Source: Variovorax sp. JS1663 (GTDB lineage: Bacteria > Pseudomonadota > Gammaproteobacteria > Burkholderiales > Burkholderiaceae_C). Taken from it: a DNA stretch of 64,000 nt. Positions 51,879 through 59,679 of the stretch are shown here, in pieces; position 1 is the stretch's first letter, and each line of letters starts with the position of its first letter. Below the pieces are notes generated by a model that saw nothing but the letters and a program-made list of their open reading frames with translations, was not told the origin of the DNA and made no database searches. Where the stretch lies: contig NZ_LYMK01000033.1 of the NCBI RefSeq assembly GCF_002157355.1, forward strand, positions 19,574-83,573, read 5' to 3'. Position numbers and translations under genes: made by a program.

Positions 51879-52424
51879 ATGAAGGCCATCGGCTTCGCCG
51901 GCTTCTCGGGGGCCGGCAAGACCACGCTGGTCGAGCGGCTGATCCCGGTGCTGCGGCTTCAGGGCCAGCGCGTCTCGGTGGTCAAGCATGCCCACCACAA
52001 GTTCGACATCGACCATCCCGGCAAGGACACGTACCGCCACCGCGAGGCCGGCGCCTTCGAGGTGGTGGTCGCGTCGGACAAGCGCCTCGCCCTGATCCGC
52101 GAGTTCGAGCGCCCGACCCAGTTGGGCGTGCACGACCTGATCGCCGAGCTGGACGCCGGCGTGGACTGGGTGCTGGTGGAGGGCTTCAAGCACAGCGATC
52201 TGCCCAAGATCGAGGTCTGGCGCGAGCCGGACGAGGGCCAGGCCGCCCGGCCGGCGCGCTACGCAGAGGACGAGTTCATCGTCGCCATCGCGACCGACAC
52301 GCCTGAGCGCCTCCAAGTACCCACCGGGCTCCCAGTCTTCGACCTGAACGACGCCGATGCCATTGGGGCCTGGCTGCTGCAGAACGCGTCCCGTTTCGAG
52401 TACAAGGTGGATCGCCATGGCTGA
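51879..52424 (+). CDS. mobB: Molybdopterin-guanine dinucleotide biosynthesis adaptor MobB
   Basis: A 181-residue P-loop GTPase assisting MobA in attaching GMP to molybdopterin. GFSGAGKTTLVERLIPVL is the P loop; KHAHHKFDIDHPGKDTYRHREAGA and DWVLVEGFKHSDLPKIEVWR are MobB hallmarks. It starts 15 bases after thrC and its end overlaps moeA by eight bases. Confidence 0.95.
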   Translation: MKAIGFAGFSGAGKTTLVERLIPVLRLQGQRVSVVKHAHHKFDIDHPGKDTYRHREAGAFEVVVASDKRLALIREFERPTQLGVHDLIAELDAGVDWVLVEGFKHSDLPKIEVWREPDEGQAARPARYAEDEFIVAIATDTPERLQVPTGLPVFDLNDADAIGAWLLQNASRFEYKVDRHG

Positions 52425-53664
52425 AACATCCAAACGTCCCCCGCTGATGCCTCTCGACGAGGCGCTCGCGCGGCTGCTCGCTGCCGCCACGCCGCCGCTG
52501 GACACCGAGTCCGTCTCCACCTTCGAGGCCGACGGCCGCGTGCTGGCGCAGGACGTGGTGTCGGGCCTCACCGTCCCGCCGCGCGACAACAGCTCCATGG
52601 ACGGCTACGCGGTGCGCAGCGCCGATTGCGCGGAATCCGGCGCGGCACTCAAGGTGGCGCAGCGCATTCCGGCCGGCACCGTGGGCACGCCGCTGGCAGC
52701 CGGCACCGCGGCACGCATCTTCACCGGCGCCCAGATCCCCGAAGGCGCCGACGCGGTGGTGATGCAGGAAGACACCCGCGCGGTGCCGGAGGAGGGCGGC
52801 CTCGGCAGCGTGCACATCGACATCGTGCCGACGCCTGGCCAGTGGATACGCCGCGCCGGCGAGGACGTGGCCGCCGGCGACGTGGTGCTCGCGCGCGGCG
52901 AGCGGCTCACGCCCGCGGGGCTGGGCCTGGCGGCCAGCGTCGGCCTCGATCGCCTCCAGGTGGCGAAGCGTCCGCGCGTGACCCTGCTGTCCACCGGCGA
53001 CGAGCTGGTGATGCCCGGCGAGGTCGCGCCCGAGGCCATGAAGCCCGGCTCGATCTACAACTCCAACCGCTTCTTCATGCGGGCCCTGCTGCAACGCCTC
53101 GGCTGCGAGGTGCAGGACCTGGGCATCGTGCCTGACCGCCGCGACGCCACCATCGAGGCGCTGCGCGGCGCCTCCGAACGCAGCGACCTGATCATCACCA
53201 CCGGCGGCGTCTCGGTGGGCGAGGAAGACCACATCAAGGCCGCGGTGCAGGCCCTGGGCCAGCTGGACCTCTGGTCGCTGTCGATGAAGCCCGGCAAGCC
53301 CTTCGCCTACGGCCGCATCGGCAACGCGCATCTCACTGGCCTGCCTGGAAACCCGGTTTCCAGCTTCCTGACCTTCCTGCTGCTGGTGCGGCCCTTCCTG
53401 CTGACCCTGCAGGGCGTGCGCCGCGTGGCGCCCGAGCCGATCGCGATGCGGGCCGACTTCGACTGGCCGCGCGCCGACCGCCGGCGCGAGTTTCTGCGCG
53501 TGCGCCGCAATGCGGCCGGCGGGCTGGACCTGTTCTCCAACCAGAGTTCCGGCGTGCTGACCTCCATGGTCTGGGGCGACGGCGTGATCGACACGCCGGC
53601 GGGCCAGCCCTTCAAGGCCGGCGACACCGTGCAGTTCATCCCCTTCGCATCCCTTCTGGGTTGA
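52417..53664 (+). CDS. moeA: Molybdopterin molybdenumtransferase MoeA
   Basis: A 415-residue enzyme inserting molybdate into adenylated molybdopterin. PPRDNSSMDGYAVRSAD (with the conserved Asp), GTAARIFTGAQIPEGADAVVMQED, the MPT-binding YNSNRFF...GDELVMPG region and TGGVSVGEEDHIK, SMKPGKPFAYG, LPGNPVSSFLTFLL are all present. ATG 52417 overlaps mobB. moaD follows two bases after its stop. Confidence 0.96.
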   Translation: MAETSKRPPLMPLDEALARLLAAATPPLDTESVSTFEADGRVLAQDVVSGLTVPPRDNSSMDGYAVRSADCAESGAALKVAQRIPAGTVGTPLAAGTAARIFTGAQIPEGADAVVMQEDTRAVPEEGGLGSVHIDIVPTPGQWIRRAGEDVAAGDVVLARGERLTPAGLGLAASVGLDRLQVAKRPRVTLLSTGDELVMPGEVAPEAMKPGSIYNSNRFFMRALLQRLGCEVQDLGIVPDRRDATIEALRGASERSDLIITTGGVSVGEEDHIKAAVQALGQLDLWSLSMKPGKPFAYGRIGNAHLTGLPGNPVSSFLTFLLLVRPFLLTLQGVRRVAPEPIAMRADFDWPRADRRREFLRVRRNAAGGLDLFSNQSSGVLTSMVWGDGVIDTPAGQPFKAGDTVQFIPFASLLG

Positions 53665-53666
53665 GC

Positions 53667-53918
53667 ATGAAGGTCACCGTGCGCTATTTCGCCTCGGTGC
53701 GCGAGGCCCTGGGCACCGGCAGCGAGACGATCGAAACCCGTGCCGCCGACCTTGGCGCCCTGCGCGACGAATTGATCGCCCGCGGCGAGCCGCATGCCGG
53801 CGCGCTGGCGCGTGGCAAGGCGGTGCGCATGGCGCTGGACCAGGTCATGAGCGCGGAGAGCGCCGCGCTGCGCGAGGGCCAGGAAGTGGCCTTCTTTCCC
53901 CCGGTCACGGGCGGTTGA
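53667..53918 (+). CDS. moaD: Molybdopterin synthase sulfur carrier subunit MoaD
   Basis: An 83-residue ubiquitin-fold sulfur carrier. MKVTVRYFASVREALG at the start and the C-terminal Gly-Gly (FFPPVTGG) that becomes the thiocarboxylate are diagnostic. ATG 53667 chosen over the in-frame TTG six bases before. Its last 14 bases overlap the convergent dapA-family gene. Its partner moaE lies beyond that gene. Confidence 0.95.
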   Translation: MKVTVRYFASVREALGTGSETIETRAADLGALRDELIARGEPHAGALARGKAVRMALDQVMSAESAALREGQEVAFFPPVTGG

Positions 53919-54798
53919 GCGCGGCCTGCGCGAGTTGCAGGCGGTCGCGCAGCGGCTGGCCGGCGCGCGTCATCGGTGCGCGCAGTTCGTCCTGCAGCCA
54001 GCCACGCTGGGCCAGTGCGGCCTTCAGCGGCCCCGGGTTCGGCTCGGCGAACAAGACCTCGATCAGCGCCAGCAGCGGTTGCCAGCGGGCGCGCGCCTCG
54101 TCGAGCCGTCCCGCGCGCAGCAGCTGGGTCACCTGCACGAAGCGTTCCGTCTGCAGGTGCGCGCTGGCCGCGATCGCGCCGACACCCCCTTCGGCGACCG
54201 TCGAGAACAACTGGGCGTCCTCGCCGGCCAGCAGCTGCAGGCGGCCATCGGCGATCAGGGCGCGCGTCTTGGCCATGTCGCCGCCGCAGTCCTTGATGCC
54301 GCGGATGCGCGGGTCCGCAGCCAGCGCGAGCAGTGTCTCGCGTGTGATCGTTGCGCCGGTGCGGTAAGGGATGTCGTAGATCAGCAGCGGCGCCCTGCTG
54401 GCTTCGGCGATGGCTTCGAACCAGGCCTGCAGGCCTGCCTGCGAAGGCCGGATGTAGCTCGGCGCCGGCACCAGCAGGCCGGCCAGGGCCTCGTCGTTCA
54501 GCCGGTGCGCCCAGGCGGCCGTCTTGCCGAGGTGGTAGCCCGACAGGCCCATGATGCGCGGCAGCGCGGGGGCGGCCCGGGCGACCGTCGCCAGCACGGC
54601 CAGCTGCTCGTCCGCATCCAGTGCCGCGGCCTCGCCGGTCGAGCCGCAGACCACGAAACCGGCGATGCCGGTGGGCGCCAGCCGCTCGGTGAGTGCGGCC
54701 AGCGCAGCATGGTCGATTGCGCCGTCGCGAAAGGGTGTGACGAGCGGGATCCAGAGGCCCGAGAAATCAGGGGAGGCGGGAGAAGAAGTGGAAGGCAC
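53905..54798 (-). CDS. dapA: 4-hydroxy-tetrahydrodipicolinate synthase / DapA-family aldolase
   Basis: A 297-residue TIM-barrel class I aldolase. GLWIPLVTPFRDGAIDHAAL, VVCGSTGEAAALDADE (usual GTTGE here GSTGE), LLIYDIPYRTG with catalytic Tyr and substrate Arg, and GIKDCGGD with the Schiff-base Lys are present. This fits dihydrodipicolinate synthase of lysine synthesis, but related keto-acid aldolases share these residues. The GTG at 54798 is chosen because AAAGGAAA lies just upstream and the family sequence starts shortly after; the extension to 54900 is low-quality. It interrupts the moa/moe gene run on the opposite strand. Confidence 0.82.
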   Translation of the reverse strand: MPSTSSPASPDFSGLWIPLVTPFRDGAIDHAALAALTERLAPTGIAGFVVCGSTGEAAALDADEQLAVLATVARAAPALPRIMGLSGYHLGKTAAWAHRLNDEALAGLLVPAPSYIRPSQAGLQAWFEAIAEASRAPLLIYDIPYRTGATITRETLLALAADPRIRGIKDCGGDMAKTRALIADGRLQLLAGEDAQLFSTVAEGGVGAIAASAHLQTERFVQVTQLLRAGRLDEARARWQPLLALIEVLFAEPNPGPLKAALAQRGWLQDELRAPMTRAGQPLRDRLQLAQAALNRP

Positions 54799-55054
54799 GC
54801 GGAATTTCCTTTCAAGACCCGACCGATGGGCGAACCACCGTCGGACGCGCGCACACGAAAAGAAGAGGCCGGATTCGAACCCTGCAGTCCCGTCGCTCAT
54901 CCGACGACGGAACCGAAGCTCCGGTCAGACGAGCTCGGGTTTTTTGGCTTTGCCTTCCATGTGCGCACGGACCGCCGAGTCCGGGGACTCGATGGAGTGG
55001 CGCATGGCGAGGGAAGGCATGGGCTGCAGTCTATCGCGGTGCCACAATTCCCAC

Positions 55055-55531
55055 ATGGCCGGCCCGCGTGTTTCCATCCAGACAGCTGATTTCGACCTCG
55101 CAAAAGAGGTCGCCGCGTTGCGCGCGGACGACAAGCGCGTGGGCGCGGTCTGCAGCTTCGTCGGCACCGTGCGCGACCGCAACGACGGCAGTGCCATCGC
55201 GTCGATGGAGCTGGAGCACTACCCCGGCATGACTGAGAAGTCCATCGAGGCCATGATCGACGAGGCCCACCGGCGCTTCGACATCCTCGGCGCGCGCGTG
55301 GTCCACCGCGTGGGCCTGCTGCAGCCTCTGGACCAGATCATGATGGTGGCGGTCATCTCGGCGCACCGCGGCCAGAGCTTCCAGGCCTGCGAGTTCCTGA
55401 TGGACTACCTGAAGACCCAGGCGCCGTTCTGGAAGAAGGAACAGACGCCTGAAGGTGCGCGCTGGGTCGATGCGCGCGTGGACGACGATGCGGCGCTGGC
55501 CCGGTGGGGCATCAGCGCGCGCAACGCCTGA
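55055..55531 (+). CDS. moaE: Molybdopterin synthase catalytic subunit MoaE
   Basis: A 158-residue subunit that, with thiocarboxylated MoaD, converts precursor Z to molybdopterin. VGAVCSFVGTVRDRNDG, LEHYPGMTEKSIEAM and the active-site block PFWKKEQTPEGARWVDAR with its Lys pair are present. ATG 55055; CACAAT ends six bases before it, suggesting an independent leaderless transcript, in keeping with its separation from moaD. Confidence 0.95.
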   Translation: MAGPRVSIQTADFDLAKEVAALRADDKRVGAVCSFVGTVRDRNDGSAIASMELEHYPGMTEKSIEAMIDEAHRRFDILGARVVHRVGLLQPLDQIMMVAVISAHRGQSFQACEFLMDYLKTQAPFWKKEQTPEGARWVDARVDDDAALARWGISARNA

Positions 55532-55552
55532 GCCGATGCGGCCGCCGCCGGG

Positions 55553-55625
55553 CCGCCTCAAGGCGGCCGCGCCTGCCCCTCGGGGGGGCGTCACACGCAG
55601 CCAAGCGAAGTGTAAAGCCGGGGGG
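55553..55625. repeat. GC-rich palindromic intergenic element (REP-like)
   Basis: Between the convergent moaE and the BUG gene lies GGCCGCC-TCAA-GGCGGCC (55553-55570), followed by a second imperfect palindrome CCCCTCGGGGGG and then a segment ending AAAGCCGGGGGG. I recall similar strings as repeated intergenic elements in Comamonadaceae, but only one copy is present here. The first hairpin could also help terminate both genes. Confidence 0.4.
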
Positions 55626-55631
55626 CCAACA

Positions 55632-56636
55632 TCATTGCGGTGTGAAGCCGCTCGCCTTGATGATGCCTTCCCAGGTTTGCGTGTAGCTGCGCACCCGGCC
55701 GGCGAACTGGCCTTGCGGCTCGTAGGCCACCGTCAGCCCCATCGTCGTGAGCTTCTGCTTCACGTCCGGCATGGCCAGCACCTTGGCCAGGGCGTCGCCG
55801 AAGCGGTCGATCACCGGCTGCGGCGTGCCGACCGGCGCGAACACGCCGTAGTAGGGCAGGTCCTCCAGGTTGGCGAAGCCCAGCTCGGTGAAGGTCGGCA
55901 CCTGCGGCAGCAGCGCCTGGCGCTTGTTGCCGATGGTGGCGACGATGCGCACCTTGCCGGCGCGGTGGTTCTCGATGAAGTCGGGCACCGAGGCGATGCC
56001 GGCGCTGATCTGGTTGCCCAGCATGTCGGCCGTCATCGGCGCGCTGCCGCGGTAGGGCGCGGCCTGGACGTCGATCTTGTACTTGGTGCCGATCATCTTC
56101 ACCAGGAACTCGGGGATCGAGGCCGGCGCGGGCACGCCGATGGTGTCCTTGCCGCCGCGCTGGGTGCGCACCCATTTCAGGTACTCGTCCAGGCTCTTGG
56201 CCGGCGTGCCGCCGGAGACGGCGAGCACGTTGGCGAAGGTGGCGAAGCCGGCCACCGGCACGAAGTCGGTGGCGGGATTGAAGCCGGCGTTCTTCACCAC
56301 CTGCGGCAGGATCGAGATCGAGTGGTCGTGCGACAGGAAGAGCGTGTGCCCGTCCGGCGCGGCGGCCTTGAGCGCCTGGGCGGCGATCTGCCCGCCGGCC
56401 CCGGCGCGGTTCTCCACCACCACCGGCGCGCCCAACTGGTCCTTGAGCTTCTCGGCCAGCGTGCGGGCAATGGCGTCGGTGCCGGCGCCGGCCGGGAAGC
56501 CGACCAGCAGCTTGATCGGCGCGCCGGCCTGCTGCGCCTGCGCAAGGCCCGCGAAGCCAGCCATCGCGGCCACCGCGGCCGCCAGCCCGAGCGTGAAGAC
56601 ACGGCGCGACGCGCGCGGCATCCTGGAAGAGAACAT
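55632..56636 (-). CDS. Tripartite tricarboxylate transporter substrate-binding (BUG/TctC) protein 1
   Basis: A 334-residue periplasmic binding protein. Signal peptide of about 35 residues (RRVFTLGLAAAVAAMAGFAG, cut after AQA). Mature start IKLLVGFPAGAGTDAIART and VVVENRAGAGGQIAAQALK are the BUG ligand-loop motifs; PYRGSAPMTADMLG and PTFTELGF follow. GGAG precedes the start at 56636. No TctA/TctB membrane genes are nearby, as is common for the large BUG family in Burkholderiales. Lies 97 bases downstream of a LysR gene on the same strand. Ligand unknown. Confidence 0.92.
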   Translation of the reverse strand: MFSSRMPRASRRVFTLGLAAAVAAMAGFAGLAQAQQAGAPIKLLVGFPAGAGTDAIARTLAEKLKDQLGAPVVVENRAGAGGQIAAQALKAAAPDGHTLFLSHDHSISILPQVVKNAGFNPATDFVPVAGFATFANVLAVSGGTPAKSLDEYLKWVRTQRGGKDTIGVPAPASIPEFLVKMIGTKYKIDVQAAPYRGSAPMTADMLGNQISAGIASVPDFIENHRAGKVRIVATIGNKRQALLPQVPTFTELGFANLEDLPYYGVFAPVGTPQPVIDRFGDALAKVLAMPDVKQKLTTMGLTVAYEPQGQFAGRVRSYTQTWEGIIKASGFTPQ

Positions 56637-56733
56637 GTGCGACTCCAATCGTTGAAGAAGAAACGGGGAGGGCGAGCAACCGGCGTGCCCGTCTCCCGGC
56701 AGGGGGCCTATTCTGAACGAGCGGCCACCGTTT

Positions 56734-57627
56734 TCAGCGCCGGCGCAGGCGATGCGCCATCGAGATGAAGGCCGCGAGCGCCGGGTTGTTGTTGGAAGGG
56801 CGGAAGGCCAGGCCCAGCTGGTACTTGACCGGGACATGGCGCCGCCGCACCTGCAGGTAGTGCACATGCGCGGTCTGCACGGCCTGCATGGCCTGGGGCA
56901 CCAGCGCGACGCCGAGGCCGGCGCCCACCAGCGCCAGGATGGTCTGCATCTGCGCCGCCACCTGCACGAAGTTGGGAATGAAGCCGCAGTCCTGGCAGGC
57001 GGCCATCACCACGCTCTCGAAGCCGGGCCCCTCCTTGAAGGGGAAGCCGACGAAGTTCTCGGATGCCAGGTCGCGCAGCTGCACGCGCTGCTGGTGCGCG
57101 AGGGGGTGGGTGTCGGGCACCGCCAGCATCAGCTCCTGCTCGCAGTAGGGCTGGACCCGGAAGTCGCCCGCGTCGTGCAGCGGCGGCACGACGATGCCCA
57201 CGTCGGTGCTGCCATTGAGCAGGGCCGCCATCTGCTGCGAGGTGGTGTCGCCGGTCAGCACCAGCTTGACGTCCGGGTAGTCCTCGCGAAAGGCGCGCAG
57301 CAGCTGCGGCACCACGCCCAGTGCCGCGCTGGGCACGAAGGACAGGCGCAGCGTGCCGAGCTTGCCGGCGGCGGCGCGCTGCGCGATCTCGACCGACAGC
57401 TGCGCATGGGCCAGGGTGCGGCGCGCCTCGCGCAGGAAGGCTTCGCCGGCCACGGTCAGCCGCACGTGATGGCGCGTGCGGTCCAGCAGCGTGGCGCCGA
57501 CCTCGGCTTCGAGCCGCTGCACCGCCACCGACAGCGGCGGCTGCGACACATGCAGGCGCTCGGCGGCGCGCCGGAAGCTGCGCTCTTCCGCGACGGCGAC
57601 GAACTGGCGGAGCTGACGCAGGTCCAT
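56734..57627 (-). CDS. LysR-family transcriptional regulator
   Basis: A 297-residue LTTR with DLRQLRQFVAVAEERSFRRAAERLHVSQPPLSVAVQRLE as its winged-helix region and a full ligand-binding domain from about residue 90 (GTLRLSFVPSAALGVV). Sequence style (QPPLSVAVQRLEAEVG, PHxRVTxAGE) resembles regulators of aromatic or chloroaromatic catabolism such as the CatR/BenM group. TAGAAT ends six bases before the ATG, suggesting a leaderless mRNA. Divergent from the diiron protein gene, with a perfect inverted repeat between. Confidence 0.92.
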   Translation of the reverse strand: MDLRQLRQFVAVAEERSFRRAAERLHVSQPPLSVAVQRLEAEVGATLLDRTRHHVRLTVAGEAFLREARRTLAHAQLSVEIAQRAAAGKLGTLRLSFVPSAALGVVPQLLRAFREDYPDVKLVLTGDTTSQQMAALLNGSTDVGIVVPPLHDAGDFRVQPYCEQELMLAVPDTHPLAHQQRVQLRDLASENFVGFPFKEGPGFESVVMAACQDCGFIPNFVQVAAQMQTILALVGAGLGVALVPQAMQAVQTAHVHYLQVRRRHVPVKYQLGLAFRPSNNNPALAAFISMAHRLRRR

Positions 57628-57643
57628 CTGTCCATTCTAGGAA

Positions 57644-57668
57644 TGGTGATCGTGTTCGCCTATCACCA
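57644..57668. promoter_or_regulatory. Inverted repeat, candidate LysR operator
   Basis: TGGTGAT (57644-57650) and ATCACCA (57662-57668), a perfect 7-bp inverted repeat with an 11-base centre, containing the T-N11-A core typical of LysR-type recognition sites. It lies in the divergent promoter, just upstream of the LysR -10. Confidence 0.6.
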
Positions 57669-57753
57669 GGCCATGAAAACGGTATTGGACGAAACACGAG
57701 CGCTGTCGCAGCATGCACCTCACGGCTTCCAAACCTCCACGAAAGTCCCCACG

Positions 57754-58668
57754 ATGCAGCCCTCGCTTCTCGAAGAACTCACGCCCGTTCCCAATCCGTA
57801 TCCCATCAAGTCCGAGATCGAATACCCCGAGGTCTGGCGCCTCTGCGAGCAGTCGCGCGAGCTGGCCTGGAACCCGGCGACCATCGATTTCTCCGACATC
57901 CGCGGCGCGGACCTGCCGGCCGAAGTGCGGGAGGCGGGTGCCGAGTGGTGGAGCCTGCGCGCCTGGATGGAGCACGGCGCCATTCCCTATGGTGCCGAGC
58001 GGCTGCGCGACGCGGTGTTCGCGCACCAGCCCTTCGAGATCAAGCAGCACATCGTCAACTTCATCGCCGAGGAGCTGCGCCATCACGAAGCCTCCTTCCT
58101 GGTGGCGCGCGGGCTGGCCGGCTACCAGGACGAGCCGCGCGCCGACTACTTCAAGGCCGTGATCCCGCGCTTCCACGACGAACGCGACGAGAGGGCCATG
58201 TCCTTCTTCGCCGGCCTCGCCGTCAACACGCTCTTCGAGCAGCTCTCGGGCGAGCTGCTGCAGGCGCGCTACGAGAACGCGCGCTACAAGTCGATCCGCA
58301 CCGCCTGCCAGCTGATCCTGCGCGACGAGGCGCGGCACATCCAGTTCGGCCGCATCATCATGCGGCGCTTCTTCTCGGAGCTGCCGGCCGACGACCGGCG
58401 GCTCCTGGGCGAGAAAGTGGCCAAGAAGCTGCGCGGCAGCCTGCTCAACGGCGTCTACGCGGTGGTCAACCTGCCGGCCGACGAGCGTGCGCGGGCCGGC
58501 CGCAACCGTGCGCTGGCCGCCGAGCATGGGCTGGGCGCGACCCATCCGGACGAGGAGATCGCGATCATCCGCCGCGCCCTCGAGCAGATCCGCAGCGACG
58601 TCGCGCCCTACGGCGTCGAGATCCCGGAGGTGCCGGAGGTCGATCGCGCCGCGGTGGCGATGCACTGA
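57754..58668 (+). CDS. Ferritin-like diiron-carboxylate protein (R2/AurF-like)
   Basis: A 304-residue helical protein with a two-metal carboxylate pattern: AEELRHHEASF (about residues 105-114), FEQLSGEL (Glu near 162) and RDEARHIQFG (Glu192, His195), i.e. two ExxH motifs separated by a Glu-containing helix. The N-terminal CEQSRELAWNPATIDFSDIR resembles ribonucleotide reductase R2-like proteins. Such enzymes activate oxygen, as in AurF N-oxygenase, but the substrate is unknown. An upstream in-frame ATG (57673) exists; I prefer 57754 because the inverted-repeat operator and family-like sequence favour it. First gene of a probable operon with a BUG protein and a hydrolase. Confidence 0.75.
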   Translation: MQPSLLEELTPVPNPYPIKSEIEYPEVWRLCEQSRELAWNPATIDFSDIRGADLPAEVREAGAEWWSLRAWMEHGAIPYGAERLRDAVFAHQPFEIKQHIVNFIAEELRHHEASFLVARGLAGYQDEPRADYFKAVIPRFHDERDERAMSFFAGLAVNTLFEQLSGELLQARYENARYKSIRTACQLILRDEARHIQFGRIIMRRFFSELPADDRRLLGEKVAKKLRGSLLNGVYAVVNLPADERARAGRNRALAAEHGLGATHPDEEIAIIRRALEQIRSDVAPYGVEIPEVPEVDRAAVAMH

Positions 58669-58679
58669 GGAGTCCTGCC

Positions 58680-59663
58680 ATGGCCCGTCTGCTGATGAGG
58701 ATCCTGGGCTGCAGCGCGCTGGCGGTGGCCGGCGCGGTCGCGCTCGCGCCGCCGGTTGGCGCGCAGGGCGCCTATCCGACCCGCCCGGTCACGATGGTGG
58801 TGCCGTATCCGGCAGGCGGATCGGCCGACATCCTGGCGCGCACGGTGGGCCAGAAGCTGGGCGAGCGGCTGGGGCAGCCGGTGGTGATCGACAACCGCGC
58901 CGGCGCCGGGACGGCGATCGGCGCCAAGCACGTGGCGGGCGCGCCGGCCGACGGGTACACGCTGCTCATGGGCACGGTCAGTTCGCAGGCCATCAACCCG
59001 GCCATGAACAAGGTCGGCTACGACCCGGTGAAGGACTTCACGCCGGTTGCGCCGCTGGCCTCCATTCCCTTCGTGCTGGTGGCGCATCCGTCCTTCGCGG
59101 GCAAGAGCGTCGCGGACGTGATCGCGCAGGCCAGGGCGAAGGCCGGCGAGCTCAGCTACGCATCGGCCGGGCCCGGCACCTCCAACCACCTGGCCGGCGA
59201 GTTGCTGGCCTCGGCCGCGGGCATCCAGCTGCTGCACGTGCCCTACAAGGGCAGCGCGCCGGCGCTCAACGACGTGGTGGCGGGCCACCTGCCGCTGATG
59301 TTCGACCTGCAGGCCACGGCCTTGCCCTATGTGCGGTCCGGCAAGCTCAGGGCCCTGGCGGTGACCGGGCGCACGCGCAGCTCGCTGCTGCCGGAGGTGC
59401 CCACCGTGATCGAGAGCGGGCTGCCGGGCTACGAGGTCAGCGCCTGGTTCGGCGTGTTCGCGCCGGCGGATCTGCCCAGGCCGGTGCTGGATCGGCTCCA
59501 CGCCGAGATCTCGGCCGTGCTCCAGGCACCGGAGATGCAGAAGCGCCTGCAGGAACTGGGCGCGGAGCCGGAGCAGGGCAGTGCGGATGCCTTCGCGAAG
59601 TTCACGCGCGCCGAGGCGACGAAATGGGCCACGGTGCTCAAGAACGCGGGGCTGGTGCAGTGA
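58680..59663 (+). CDS. Tripartite tricarboxylate transporter substrate-binding (BUG/TctC) protein 2
   Basis: A 327-residue exported binding protein. Signal peptide of about 28 residues (ILGCSALAVAGAVALAPP, cut after VGA or GAQ). VTMVVPYPAGGSADILARTV and VVIDNRAGAGTAIGAKHVA are the BUG ligand motifs, with AGPGTSNHLAGELL and VPYKGSAPALNDVV after. GAGGAG precedes the start, 11 bases after the diiron gene. It differs clearly from the BUG protein at 55632, so these are not a recent duplication. Ligand unknown. Confidence 0.92.
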   Translation: MARLLMRILGCSALAVAGAVALAPPVGAQGAYPTRPVTMVVPYPAGGSADILARTVGQKLGERLGQPVVIDNRAGAGTAIGAKHVAGAPADGYTLLMGTVSSQAINPAMNKVGYDPVKDFTPVAPLASIPFVLVAHPSFAGKSVADVIAQARAKAGELSYASAGPGTSNHLAGELLASAAGIQLLHVPYKGSAPALNDVVAGHLPLMFDLQATALPYVRSGKLRALAVTGRTRSSLLPEVPTVIESGLPGYEVSAWFGVFAPADLPRPVLDRLHAEISAVLQAPEMQKRLQELGAEPEQGSADAFAKFTRAEATKWATVLKNAGLVQ

Positions 59664-59679
59664 AGGCCGCGCGCTGCCG

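Noticed and set aside
54855..54890. Minus-strand GGGTTCGAATCC, like a tRNA T-arm, upstream of the dapA-family gene (possible tRNA fragment or attachment site)
   Set aside because: Only two stem pairs form around the loop, no acceptor or anticodon arm can be drawn, and no integrase or repeat partner is present.
54925..55020. Short minus-strand ORF (about 31 codons, ending MEGKAKKPELV) in the dapA-moaE gap
   Set aside because: No ribosome binding site or recognisable family, and it overlaps the moaE upstream region. It could be real but I cannot support it.
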